From a bacterium (GTDB lineage Bacteria > Sysuimicrobiota > Sysuimicrobiia > Sysuimicrobiales > Segetimicrobiaceae), in the NCBI GenBank assembly GCA_035295165.1, contig DATGJN010000069.1:1-41911 (forward strand): 41,911 bases of DNA, written 5' to 3'. This document shows positions 25,707-34,163 of this stretch, piece after piece. The translations under genes and the position numbers were made by a program. Every line of letters starts with the position of its first letter. Position 1 is the stretch's first letter. The notes under the pieces were generated by a model. It saw only the letters and a list, made by a program, of their open reading frames with translations, ran no database searches and had not been told where the DNA came from.

Positions 25707-25876
25707 ATTTACCAAGGACTTCCACACGATCGCTGCTTCGTCTGTTTCGGCATCTGCAGCCTAACGACCCATGACCCGTACCCATCTACCCTCGGCCTCG
25801 GGGTGCGCGAAAGTTACGCCCCGCTGACCGTTTGTTATTAGGGTTTGCGGACTGCCGTGGAGTCTGATTGTATCAT

Positions 25877-25891
25877 CGTCGCTCCCGCCAA
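25877..25891 (+). repeat. Short third copy of the tRNA-Asp 3' end
   Basis: CGTCGCTCCCGCCAA matches the last 15 nt of the attachment repeat. It may be the trace of an earlier or tandem integration at the same site. Confidence 0.5.
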
Positions 25892-25993
25892 TCTTTCTTG
25901 TACGTTGCGCGTTCGCAAGTCCCGTAGGCGCGCGTCGTCGATCGCGCCGTTTCGATTCCGGTCGGCAGTGCGGCGACCGTTGCGACGCGAGGA

Positions 25994-26023
25994 GGACCGC
26001 GCAGCCTGAGCACTGCGCGGTCC
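25994..26023. other. Perfect 11-bp hairpin
   Basis: GGACCGCGCAG (25994-26004), loop CCTGAGCA, CTGCGCGGTCC (26013-26023). No T-tract follows on the plus strand, nor a clear one on the minus strand. The loop differs from the TCGATTCAGGG hairpin family. Confidence 0.5.
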
Positions 26024-26192
26024 CGCGTCCGTTCCTGTCTCAGAACGCTGCGATCGACCAACGATGACGTGCCCCGGCGTGATCGGCTCCGGCGAGCCCT
26101 GGGAGTGAGTGCCGGCGTCCGGAGCGTTGAAGTTCGTCTTCCTCATCCAGGCGTGCTCGATGCCTCCTTCGCGTGGCGGTGCCGCGGCAAGA

Positions 26193-26471
26193 TCACAGTG
26201 GGATCTCAGCCCACATCGTGCCGGTGGCGTTCGAGTACAACGAGTCGAGTTTGACGGCACGGAAGTCGGGATCTTGGCTCAGGGTGTCAAAATGGGCGAA
26301 CGCGTCGATCTCATAGATCAACAGGCGGTTCGGCGTGCCGGACGTCGTCGCCGCATAGTACCTGAGATTGCGTCCGCCGTGACGCTCGATGACGGTCCGC
26401 AGCTTTCGCAACTCGGCTTTGACCTGTTCCCTGTCGTTCGGATGGATCTGAAAGGTGTAGTGTACGATCAT
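26193..26471 (-). CDS. Small dimeric alpha-beta-barrel-like protein
   Basis: 92 aa. The pattern MIVHYTFQIHPNDREQVKAE...IYEIDAFAHFDTLSQDPDF resembles NIPSNAP and antibiotic-biosynthesis-monooxygenase-type ferredoxin-like folds, which form dimeric barrels. The exact family and substrate are not recognisable. The start ATG 26471 follows a GAGGTGACGG-like sequence on the minus strand. It lies 22 nt downstream of another small gene on the same strand, so the two are probably co-transcribed. Confidence 0.7.
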   Translation of the reverse strand: MIVHYTFQIHPNDREQVKAELRKLRTVIERHGGRNLRYYAATTSGTPNRLLIYEIDAFAHFDTLSQDPDFRAVKLDSLYSNATGTMWAEIPL

Positions 26472-26493
26472 CGTCCGTCACCTCGGGTAGCGG

Positions 26494-26718
26494 CTAGAGC
26501 TCAATGGTCTCAAGGTGCTTGCCAAGTTCCTGCCGCAGTTGCGGCGTATCCTCGTGTCCGTGCACTTTGATGGCGTGCGCACTGGCAGCTTCGACGAGAT
26601 CGTTGCGCTGGCTTGCGGGCGCCATGATCACGAGCTGGCAGTTCGACTCGCTCGGGAACTTGCCGCAGTTGACCGCGAGCCACTTCCCGGTCTTGAGATT
26701 GAGCTGCTTGAACTCCAT
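26494..26718 (-). CDS. DUF1059-like small protein
   Basis: 74 aa. The single Cys in LAVNCGKFPSESNCQLVIMA plus the EAASAHAIKVHGHEDTPQLR stretch (Ala-His...HG) fit DUF1059, small proteins of unknown function whose core is a short Cys-containing strand followed by a His-rich helix. The ATG at 26718 has GAGGGGTGA upstream; the longer in-frame start gives an Arg-rich extension without support. Placed directly upstream of the alpha-beta-barrel gene. Confidence 0.7.
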   Translation of the reverse strand: MEFKQLNLKTGKWLAVNCGKFPSESNCQLVIMAPASQRNDLVEAASAHAIKVHGHEDTPQLRQELGKHLETIEL

Positions 26719-26844
26719 GCCGATCACCCCTCTTCCTCGAGATTCTTCTTCGTGCGATCGTTGAGGGAGCCGTTTGCCCCTGTTCGGGCAGCGGAGACGG
26801 AGCCGGACACATCCTACCGGGCCGTCCGGTGAGGTTCGCACTCC

Positions 26845-27243
26845 CTAGGTGATGGTGGGAGAGAGCCTGACGTGACTGGGCGGAGCGTGAGCCTGGAACG
26901 GGGCGGCGGGCTGCTTAGCACGCCCCTGTTCCCGCGACGGGCGGGCCTGGTGGCCAAGGACCGGCCATGGGAACCGGTGGACAGGAGCCGTCCAGCACAC
27001 ACGTGCCCGGCCTGCAGATTTCCGACGAGATACGTGGTGTCGCAGCGCGGCGATGGGCGTGAGATCGTTCGCGGAAATCCGCACCGGTTGGAAACCGGGT
27101 ACGGCGCGCACGTCGAGGGTGGCGCCCCGCGAGCGGCCGACGGCCGGACTGCGGTGATCACGGACGGTGCTCGCGACGCACCACCCCGCGGGTGCCGCCG
27201 GCATCGGCGTCGCGATGAGCGGGCTGAGCACGATCCAAAGCAT
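26845..27243 (-). CDS. Doubtful hypothetical protein
   Basis: 132 aa from ATG 27243, with GGAGG about 11 nt upstream and a hydrophobic start (MLWIVLSPLIATPMPAAPAG) that could be a signal peptide. The rest is Arg/Pro/Ala rich with no recognised domain and looks like chance coding in GC-rich DNA. It lies downstream of the formate dehydrogenase operon on the same strand. The opposite strand also has a long open frame of no better quality. Confidence 0.25.
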   Translation of the reverse strand: MLWIVLSPLIATPMPAAPAGWCVASTVRDHRSPAVGRSRGATLDVRAVPGFQPVRISANDLTPIAALRHHVSRRKSAGRARVCWTAPVHRFPWPVLGHQARPSREQGRAKQPAAPFQAHAPPSHVRLSPTIT

Positions 27244-27401
27244 CGCCGCTGGCACCTCCGGGTGCCTCGATGCGGTTGTGCCGTCTCGAAGGAAAGTGCT
27301 CGACCAGGAGCCGCCGTCTCGCGGTGGCCTATTCGTCCGTGCCGTTCTAGTTCCTGCGCACGGTGCCTGGAGCCGTCCGCGCCTGTCGTTCGCTCGGCGG
27401 G

Positions 27402-28253
27402 CTAGGCGTTGCCCTTCCCATCGGGGGCGTCCGGCCGGACGTAAGTGAACCCGAACCGTCCCTTCACGCAGAGGTGTCCTCGCGTCACGTCATGGTCTGC
27501 GGGGGACGTGACCTTGACGATCCGGTTGTCCTGGACGTGCAGCTCGACGGCGCAGCCGACGCCGCAGTACGGGCAGATCGTGCCCGCCACGTGCTGCCGG
27601 CTCTCGTCCCATTCGTGGGCCCGCCGCATACGGTGTTCGATCAGCGGCATCAGCGCGCCGGTTGGACACACGGCCACGCAGTTGCCGCAGAAGACGCACC
27701 GCGAGTCGAGCAGCGGCGCATCCGCGCCGGTGTCGATGCGCGCGCTGAACCCCCGGCCGGCGACCGAGAGTGCGAAGGTAAACTGGGCGTCCTCGCCACA
27801 CGCCTCCACGCACTTGTAGCACAGAATGCACTTGTCGTATTCGCGCACATAGAGGTCGTTGTCGTCGCGCAGCGGCTCTTCCACCCGGCGTACGTCGGTC
27901 CCGAAGCGCGCGGGGTTCCCATGGTACTCCGCGAGATAGGCTTCGAGCGCCGGTGCGGTCGACGTGTCCACCGACGAGGCCAGCAGTTCCAGCACGACCT
28001 TTCGCGCCCGCCGCACCCGCTCCGTGGCTGTGCGTACCTTCATACCCGCCTCGACTCGGCGGGAGCAGGACGGCACGAGCGCGCGGCTGCCGTCGAGCTC
28101 CACCACGCACGCCCGACAGACGTTGACCGGCGTCAGGTTGGGATGGTAGCAGAGTGTGGGCGCGTCCATGCCCGCGCGTCGCAGCGCTTGGAGGATCGTC
28201 ATCCCATCCTCCGCGTCAATCGGATGCCCGTCGACCTCGATGGCCACGCTCAC
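27402..28253 (-). CDS. fdhA-N: Formate dehydrogenase alpha chain, N-terminal iron-sulfur part (separate polypeptide)
   Basis: 283 aa, all cluster-binding. Residues 1-75: a NuoG-like [2Fe-2S] domain (C35, C46, C49, C63). Residues 138-205: two [4Fe-4S] ferredoxin motifs (C142/C145/C148/C152 and C186/C189/C192/C196). Residues 225-272: the molybdopterin-oxidoreductase Fe4S4 domain (C227, C230, C234, C262, then VKGRFGF). In usual NAD-linked enzymes these domains run directly into the catalytic domain in one chain; here the protein stops just after that point. The catalytic remainder is encoded three genes upstream (30007-31971). The start is GTG 28253, overlapping the stop of the FdsB/NuoF-like gene (GTGA). 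It is the last gene of the operon. Confidence 0.88.
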   Translation of the reverse strand: MSVAIEVDGHPIDAEDGMTILQALRRAGMDAPTLCYHPNLTPVNVCRACVVELDGSRALVPSCSRRVEAGMKVRTATERVRRARKVVLELLASSVDTSTAPALEAYLAEYHGNPARFGTDVRRVEEPLRDDNDLYVREYDKCILCYKCVEACGEDAQFTFALSVAGRGFSARIDTGADAPLLDSRCVFCGNCVAVCPTGALMPLIEHRMRRAHEWDESRQHVAGTICPYCGVGCAVELHVQDNRIVKVTSPADHDVTRGHLCVKGRFGFTYVRPDAPDGKGNA

Positions 28254-29476
28254 GCCGATCCCCCCCGCATGAGCGTCAGGGCGCTGAGCACCGCTCCGGA
28301 CGCCGTTTGTCCCAGCCCGCAGATGGACGCGTCGGTCATTGCCGCGCCGATTTCCTCCAAAAGCTCCGCGTCCCCCGGTTTCGCCCTCCCGGAGGCGAGA
28401 CGCTCGACGATCTCCCACTGACGCTGCGTGCCCACGCGGCAGGGAACGCACTGGCCGCACGATTCCTCCTGGAAGAAGCGGGCCACGCGCAGCACGACGT
28501 CCCAGAGCGGTGCCGTGTCGTCCAGCACGATCACCGCGCCCGAACCGATCGTTCCCCCGAGGGTCCGCAGGTCCTCGAACGTCAGCGGCACGTCCAGGCG
28601 CTCCGGGCCCAGGAACGTGCCGGCCGCGCCGCCGCACAGGACGGCTTGGAGGCGGCGCCCCTGCCAAACACCCCCGGCCAGGGAGAGTAGCGCGCGCAGC
28701 GTGGTACCGAACGGCACTTCGTACAACCCGGGCCGCTCGACGTGGCCGCTGACGCAGAAGAGCTTCGTGCCCGTGGATCGGTCGGTGCCGTAGCGCCGAA
28801 AGCCGGCCGCGCCGTCCCGCAGCACCAGGGGGACGTTGCAGAGCGTCTCGACATTGTTCACCAGCGTCGGGTCGCCGAACAGGCCTGCCTGTGTGGGGAA
28901 CGGAGGCTTGTTGCGCGGTTCGCCGCGCCGGCCCTCGGCCGAGTTGAAGAGCGCAGTTTCCTCCCCGCAGATGTACGCGCCGGCACCGCGAAAAATCCGG
29001 ATGCGAAACTCCCGCCCCGAACCCGCCGTGTTGGCGCCCACAATTCCCGCATCCTGCGCCTGCTTGATCGCACGTTGGAGGCGGTCGGCGGCGAGGCGGT
29101 ACTCGCCCCGGACGTAGACGAGCCCGTCTTCGGCCCCAACGGTCAACCCGGCGATCGTCATCGCCTCAACGATCGCGAACGGGTCTTCTTCCATCAGCAC
29201 CCGGTCCTTGAAGGTGCCGGGCTCGCTCTCGTCGGCGTTGCAAACGACGCGCCGACGTCCGCGCGCGCCTGCGACCGCGCGCCACTTGCGGCCTGCGGGA
29301 AACGCCGCGCCGCCCCGCCCGAGCAGGCCCGACGCCTCCAGCTCAGAGAGGACCCACTCCGGGCCAGCCTGGACGGCTTTCGTCAGCGCCTCCCAGCCGT
29401 GCGCGCGCCGGTAGTCCTCCAGGCTCTCGGGATCGGCGACGCCGACCCGCGCGAGCAGCCGCCGCACTTCAGGCAT
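28250..29476 (-). CDS. fdhB2: NAD-linked formate dehydrogenase beta subunit (NuoF/FdsB-like)
   Basis: 408 aa FMN- and NAD-binding flavoprotein subunit. Visible motifs: GLLGRGGAAFPAGRKW (FMN/NADH fold), CNADESEPGTFKDR, AYICGEETALFNS, PPFPTQAGLFGDPTLVNNVE, and the [4Fe-4S] site ESCGQCVPCRVGT. It lacks the N-terminal thioredoxin-like extension that some fused homologues carry; that part is a separate gene here. The ATG at 29476 overlaps the end of the upstream NuoE-like gene by 8 nt. Passes electrons from the alpha-chain clusters to NAD(P). Cofactor preference (NAD or NADP) is not decided by sequence. Confidence 0.92.
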   Translation of the reverse strand: MPEVRRLLARVGVADPESLEDYRRAHGWEALTKAVQAGPEWVLSELEASGLLGRGGAAFPAGRKWRAVAGARGRRRVVCNADESEPGTFKDRVLMEEDPFAIVEAMTIAGLTVGAEDGLVYVRGEYRLAADRLQRAIKQAQDAGIVGANTAGSGREFRIRIFRGAGAYICGEETALFNSAEGRRGEPRNKPPFPTQAGLFGDPTLVNNVETLCNVPLVLRDGAAGFRRYGTDRSTGTKLFCVSGHVERPGLYEVPFGTTLRALLSLAGGVWQGRRLQAVLCGGAAGTFLGPERLDVPLTFEDLRTLGGTIGSGAVIVLDDTAPLWDVVLRVARFFQEESCGQCVPCRVGTQRQWEIVERLASGRAKPGDAELLEEIGAAMTDASICGLGQTASGAVLSALTLMRGGSA

Positions 29477-30017
29477 CGCCGGTCCCCGTGGCTGCGGCGG
29501 CCGCGATCTCCTCGAGCGTGGCGCGCCGATGCACGCAGCCGTTGACAACGGCCACCGGCGCGTCCTCGCACCGGCCGAGGCAGGGAACCGTCTCCCAGTC
29601 GAGCGGCGGGACGTGACCGCTCGCCGACATTCCGTGGGGCGCGGCGTCATGAGCCTCGCCGGTGAACCGTCGGGGCGGGCCGTATGCGGCCTCGAACCGC
29701 CGGAGCAGCGAATCCGCGCCGCGGAGGCGGCACGGCACATCGTCGCAGACGTGGACGACCACCCCGCGGGGCGGGTCGAGACGGAACAGCGCGTAGAAGG
29801 TGACGACCCCCCAGACGTCGGGGAAGGGCAGGTTCATCCGGTCTGCCAAGTGATGCAGGGCGCCCTGGGGAAGCCACCCGAGATCGTCTTGGAGTGCGTG
29901 GAGCAGGGGGAGCAGGTCCGACCGCTGCGGCTCGGCGCCCAAGCGGGCGAGCGCGCGGTCGACCGCCGCGCGCTCCCGCTCGGGAGCACGCGCCGAATGG
30001 CTGCGTTCAATCGGCAT
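29469..30017 (-). CDS. fdhG2: NAD-linked formate dehydrogenase gamma subunit (NuoE/FdsG-like)
   Basis: 182 aa thioredoxin-fold [2Fe-2S] protein. A helical N-terminal half (LLPLLHALQDDLGWLPQGAL, WGVVTFYALF) is followed by the four ligands in HVCDDVPC and PCLGRC. The second cysteine pair is preceded by a longer His/Pro-rich insert than in NuoE. The start ATG 30017 overlaps the 3' end of the catalytic gene by 11 nt. Together with the NuoF-like subunit it forms the diaphorase module of the enzyme. Confidence 0.9.
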   Translation of the reverse strand: MPIERSHSARAPERERAAVDRALARLGAEPQRSDLLPLLHALQDDLGWLPQGALHHLADRMNLPFPDVWGVVTFYALFRLDPPRGVVVHVCDDVPCRLRGADSLLRRFEAAYGPPRRFTGEAHDAAPHGMSASGHVPPLDWETVPCLGRCEDAPVAVVNGCVHRRATLEEIAAAAATGTGDA

Positions 30018-31971
30018 GAGCCTCCGTCTCCTCTCCCAACCGGTCCTCGCCCCACGTTCCGCGCGGCGCGACCCGTTCGACCGCGATCGCCGTGGCTTTG
30101 AACTCGGCCGTGCCAGACTTAGGGTCCCAGGCGTCGATCGTCAACACGTTCGTGGGTATGATGTCCGGGTGGTGCAGCGTCATGAAGCAGAGGCCGGGCG
30201 CGAGGGTCTCGTCCGGTTTGGCTGGCAGGAGCAGCGATGCGCGCCGGGATCGAACGCGCACCAGGTCGCCCTCCTCGATACCGAGCCGCCGCGCATCCTC
30301 GGGCCAGATGCACAGGAATTCCATCTGGGGCCGGGGCGCCGCGTAGCCGCGCGACTGCGTGCCGGTATTGTAGAACTCCAGCTTGCGGCCCGTAGTGAGG
30401 AGGAAGGGATATGCTTCGTCAGGCTGCTCCACCGGCGGCTCCCAGTCCACCGGCATCAGCGGGGCGCGGCGGCCCTGCACCGGCCGGAGCCAGAGGCGTT
30501 CGTGGAGGAACTTGCTGCCGGGGTCGTCCTCGTCGACACACGGCCACTGCAATCCGTCGGACCCCGCCAGCCGCGTGTACGACATCCCCCGGTGCCTCGC
30601 GGAGAGACGCCGGACTTCGTTCCAGACGTCCTCGGCGCACGTATAGCCCCAGTCGTGGCCCATCCGCCCGGCCACGTCCTGGAGGATGAAGATGTCGTCG
30701 CGTGCCTCTCCCGGGGGATCGACGGCCTTGCGCATCAGCTGCACCCGCCGCTCGGAGTTGGTCACGGTGCCCTCGCATTCGCACCACGACAGCGCCGAGG
30801 GCAGGACGACGTCGGCGATCTCTGCGGTCTGGTTGAGGGCGATGTCCTGGAAGACGACGAAGTCGAGGCTTCCCAGCAACTCGCGGCTCCGCTTCTGGTT
30901 GGCTTCCGACATCAACGGGTTTTCGCCGATGACGTATGCGGCGCGGATCTTGCCGTTCTCCATGTCCTCGAACATCTGGCTCTGGTGACGCCCGCGTTTT
31001 GGCGGCAGCGTGACACCCCAGGCCGCCTCGAACGGCGCGCGCTGCGCAGGGTCCTCCAGGTCCGCACCGCCGGGCAGGCGGTTCGGCACCGCGCCCATGT
31101 CGCCTCCGCCCTGCACGTTGTTCTGGCCGCGCAACGGGTCGAGACCCGAGCCGTAGCGACCGACGTGCCCGGTGAGGTTCGCCAGGTTGCAGAGGGCGTA
31201 GACGCCGTCGGTCGCGTTGTGGTGCTCGGTGATACCCAGCGTCCAGCAGATGATCGCGCGCGGCGCCGCAGCGTACATCCGGGCGATCCGTCGGATCGTC
31301 TCTGCCGGCACGCCACTCACCCGCTCGGCGAACTCGGTGGTGTACGTCGCGATGTTCTCACGATAGCCGTCCAGGCCGTGCGTGGCGTGCTCGATGAACT
31401 CACGGTGCTGCAGTCCTTCATCGAGGATCACCCGCCCGATCGCGTTGGCGAGCGCGATGTCGGCGCCGACACGGATCTGCAGATGAACGTGCGCCAGTTG
31501 CGCCGTCGGCGTCCGCCGCGGGTCGACGACGATGAGGCGCGCTCCGTTGCGCATCCCCCGGAGCATGTGATGGAACATGATCGGGTGCGTTTCGCGCGGA
31601 TTGGAGCCCCAGAGGAAGAGCAGATCGGTCCGCTCCATCTCTTCATACGAGGTCGTGCCGCCCCCTGCGCCGTAGACCGTCTCCAGACCGGAGACGCTGG
31701 GCGCGTGTCAGGTGCGGTTGCAGCTGTCGATGTTGTTGGTGCCGATCACCGTCCGCATGAACTTCTGGGCGACGAAGTTCATCTCGTTGGAGGCCTTGGA
31801 ACAACTGAAGCAACAGAACGCGTCCGGTCCGTGAGCCCGCCGGATTTCCTCGAAACGCCGCGCCACGTGATCGAGCGCGTCGTTCCAGGTCGCCCGCTCG
31901 AGAGCGCCGGCCCTCCGGATCAGAGGGTGCGTCAACCGCGCCGACGGTCGCTGATAGCCTCGTGCTGGCAT
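30007..31971 (-). CDS. fdhA2: Formate dehydrogenase catalytic subunit lacking its N-terminal Fe4S4 domain, selenocysteine-containing
   Basis: 654 aa with the TGA at 31708-31710 read as selenocysteine (residue 88). The chain starts RLTHPLIRRAGALERATWND, where a normal enzyme has already passed the Fe4S4 domain; then DSCNRT-Sec-HAPSVSGL gives the active site, and GSNPRETHP, ARMYAAAPRAIICWTLGITE and LANLTGHVGRYGSGLDPLRG are bis-MGD domain blocks. The C-terminus holds the dinucleotide-binding domain (LLTTGRKLEFYNTGTQSRG, MTLHHPD). ATG 31971 has GGAGGTG upstream, so this is a true gene start, not a truncation. Predicted cytosolic; no Tat signal. A naive annotation would start it at 31638 and lose the active site. 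Confidence 0.93.
31678..31710 (-). promoter_or_regulatory. UGA selenocysteine codon with canonical SECIS hairpin (fdhA2)
   Basis: On the minus strand, TGA (31710-31708) is followed after 11 nt by the stem CGTCTCC (31696-31690), the loop GGTCT, and the pairing strand GGAGACG (31684-31678). This perfect 7-bp stem with a GGUCU loop is the same loop sequence as in E. coli fdhF. Confidence 0.9.
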
Positions 31972-32345
31972 CCCTCATCCACCTCCGGGCCGTGGAAATC
32001 GCTGTGCTCCACCGTGAAATTATAGCACCCGGTACCCAGAGCGTCTGACATTACGATCGGCCCCGCCGCGCGATGGGTAACGTCCCATCGGGGAACAATC
32101 CCGGTGCATGGACAACCGCGCCCTGCTCCCGGTCGGTGTCGCCATTTTGTCAGCCAACTCTGGCTCTGGGGCCCGACGATGTGGCGATCGGTTCGGCGGT
32201 GGCGCGATTCAGGTCAGGCGCCGGCCGGAACCGCGTTCGCGTTAGGACGGGCCGCGAGCGGGGTATCGTGAACACGCAGCGCCTGCTTTGCGACGGCTTG
32301 CAGTGCACGCTTGGCCGTCCGCAGAGAGGGAGGAGGCAGACGCAC
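31972..32345. other. Divergent intergenic region
   Basis: 374 nt between the start of the NAD-linked formate dehydrogenase operon (minus) and a surface protein gene (plus). It must contain both promoters; I find no confident consensus boxes. A hairpin GGCGC / GCGCC (32201-32222) with a loop partly like the dispersed repeat (CGATTCAGG) lies here. Confidence 0.4.
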
Positions 32346-33569
32346 ATGAGACGATTGCTCACCGTGGTGGGCGTGATGCTCGCGTTGGTCACACCCAGCG
32401 CGGTGTTCGCGCAGGCAATCCGGGTATACGTCGACCAGCAACCCGTCAACTTCGACGTGCCGCCGGTCCTCATTCAGGGCCGGGTGCTGGTGCCGTTACG
32501 CGGTATTTTCGAGCGTCTCGGCGCCACCGTCGACTACGATGCCCCGACGCAACACATCGTGGCGATCCGCGGCCAGCAGAATGTCGAGTTGACTGTGGGC
32601 TCTCGACAGGCCCACGTGAACGGCATTCCGAAGCTACTCGACGTCCCTGCGTTCACGATCAACAATCGGACCATGGTCCCGCTCCGCTTCATCAGTGAAT
32701 CGCTTGGCGCCGACGTCCGTTGGGACGACGCGACGCAGACGATCTTCATCGGCGGCGGGGTGGCGGGCGGGCCGGCGGCCCCTCCCCCGGGACCGGCGCA
32801 GGCGGCGGGGGCCCTTTCCGGGCGTATCGTGGCCGTCACCACCGGGCAGAACCCGTCGATCATCGTCCGGCGAGGCGGGCAGGACACGACCGTTTCCGTG
32901 ACCGCGGACACCGCAATCTATCGCTACAACGCCGATACGAACGCCGGCGGGTCAGCGGCCCTCGGGGCGCTTCGTAAGGGAGACACCGTCGCGGTGCAAC
33001 TGGACGGCAGCGGCCAGGCAGCAAAAATCACCGCCACGTACCGTGTCGTCTCCGGAGGGCGGATCGCGTCGGTCGGCCCAGGTAATCGCACCGTGACGCT
33101 CGCCAACGGACAATCTTACGTCGTGCTGACGGACGCTCAAATCAGTCTGAACGGACAGAGCGCCGGCTTCGACGCGATCCAACCGGGACGCAATGGCCGG
33201 TTCTTCGTGGTACAGGGGACGAACCAGGCGTACGAGGTGAACGTGACCACCCCGGCCGCACAACCCGCCCCGACAGTCTTGAACGCTCCGGCGATTACGT
33301 CCCCAACGGATGGGGCGAAGGTGGGGAACGCCATGATCGTCACCGGCATGGCGCAACCCGGCGCCACGGTGGTCGTGCGGGCGGAGCCGCGTCTGCTCGG
33401 ACAGGCGGTGCAAGCGACGACGACGGCGGACGGGGCCGGCAGGTGGCGGGCGGCGTTAAACGTACAATCGCTGCCCATGGTATCGTTCCCGTACGTCATC
33501 TCAGCGATCCAGATCCTCAACGGCACGCAATCCGATGCAACGAGCATTCAGGTCAGCATCAACCAGTAA
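32346..33569 (+). CDS. Secreted protein with copper-amine-oxidase-N domain
   Basis: 407 aa. A signal peptide (MRRLLTVVGVMLALVTPSAVFAQ) precedes the Cu_amine_oxidN1-type domain (about 24-140), recognisable from FDVPPVLIQGRVLVPLRGIF, DVPAFTINNRTMVPLRFISE and VRWDDATQTIFIGG. A Gly/Pro-rich linker follows, then a beta-rich middle domain with repeats of the type GRIVAV...GDTVAVQLDGSG (DUF5666-like), and a C-terminal Ig-like domain (APAITSPTDGAKV...IQVSIN). Despite its name the first domain is not an enzyme; it is common in envelope proteins of Firmicutes and related phyla. GGAGGAGG lies upstream of ATG 32346. Likely an extracellular or wall-associated structural protein. Confidence 0.85.
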   Translation: MRRLLTVVGVMLALVTPSAVFAQAIRVYVDQQPVNFDVPPVLIQGRVLVPLRGIFERLGATVDYDAPTQHIVAIRGQQNVELTVGSRQAHVNGIPKLLDVPAFTINNRTMVPLRFISESLGADVRWDDATQTIFIGGGVAGGPAAPPPGPAQAAGALSGRIVAVTTGQNPSIIVRRGGQDTTVSVTADTAIYRYNADTNAGGSAALGALRKGDTVAVQLDGSGQAAKITATYRVVSGGRIASVGPGNRTVTLANGQSYVVLTDAQISLNGQSAGFDAIQPGRNGRFFVVQGTNQAYEVNVTTPAAQPAPTVLNAPAITSPTDGAKVGNAMIVTGMAQPGATVVVRAEPRLLGQAVQATTTADGAGRWRAALNVQSLPMVSFPYVISAIQILNGTQSDATSIQVSINQ

Positions 33570-33691
33570 GGAGCGATCGGTCGGAGCCCCCGAGCGATTG
33601 GGGGCAGGCAGGGGGTTTCCCATCGCATGAGCGGCGGCGGGGCCGGCCCGTCACGGGCGACCCCGCCGAAATCTGTGCGAACGAGACGCGG

Positions 33692-33958
33692 TTAGACCTT
33701 GTGGAGCGCCTCTTGAGCGACTTCCTTGCTGAGACCGCGAATCGCTTTGACGAGCGCCTGATTCGCTTGTCCCCTGTCTCGCAACGCATCGACCGGAATT
33801 TCCTCGACGGTCGAGTGCGCACCCCGGGAGAACGTGACCGCAAGGACGCCGTCTCGAGTCTCGGTGACGTCACCGACTCCGACGTCGTCTCGGCCGAGGC
33901 CCACGGTCGCTTCCTCAATGATCTGTCGGTACCGCTTGAGGTCTTTGGGCGTGGACAT
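33692..33958 (-). CDS. Small hypothetical protein (88 aa)
   Basis: Soluble, mixed-charge protein starting MSTPKDLKRYRQIIEEATVG, with a clear GGAGG 8 nt before ATG 33958 (an alternative GTG three codons upstream lies inside the RBS). The first part is helical; the middle VTETRDGVLAVTFSRGAHST is beta-rich; the C-terminal QALVKAIRGLSKEVAQEALHK is an amphipathic helix. No family recognised. It is convergent with the surface-protein gene. Confidence 0.65.
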   Translation of the reverse strand: MSTPKDLKRYRQIIEEATVGLGRDDVGVGDVTETRDGVLAVTFSRGAHSTVEEIPVDALRDRGQANQALVKAIRGLSKEVAQEALHKV

Positions 33959-34087
33959 GGGACTCACCTCCTCCGCTGAGTTTTACCCTGGGCGGTAGGA
34001 AACTATGCGTGGCTTCCGGGCTCCCGTACCGAGGTCTTGCCGCCCAACGAGGCCGTCCGCTATACTCTGAGGCGTTCTTCCACGGTT

Positions 34088-34163
34088 GCCGGGGTAGCTC
34101 AGGTGGTAGAGCAGGGGACTGAAAATCCCCGTGTCGGCGGTTCGACTCCGTCCCCCGGCACCA
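34088..34163 (+). tRNA. tRNA-Phe (GAA)
   Basis: Acceptor GCCGGGG pairs with CCCCGGC; discriminator A and encoded CCA at 34160-34163. Anticodon arm GGGGA-CTGAAAA-TCCCC gives GAA. D arm (GTAGCTCAGGTGGTAGAGC) and T arm are normal. Confidence 0.95.

Larger units (their letters stand above)
25707..26192. other. Non-coding stretch right of the island
   Basis: About 490 nt with no supportable gene. It contains a second, shorter tRNA-Asp 3' remnant (25877-25891) and a long perfect hairpin (25994-26023). Confidence 0.45.

Noticed and set aside
25380-25727. Minus-strand frame over the tRNA-Asp fragment
   Set aside because: Same antisense-tRNA artefact as at 21874-22167.
30016-32025. 669-codon plus-strand frame opposite the second formate dehydrogenase
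   Set aside because: Shadow of fdhA2; the minus strand carries the recognised enzyme including the Sec site.
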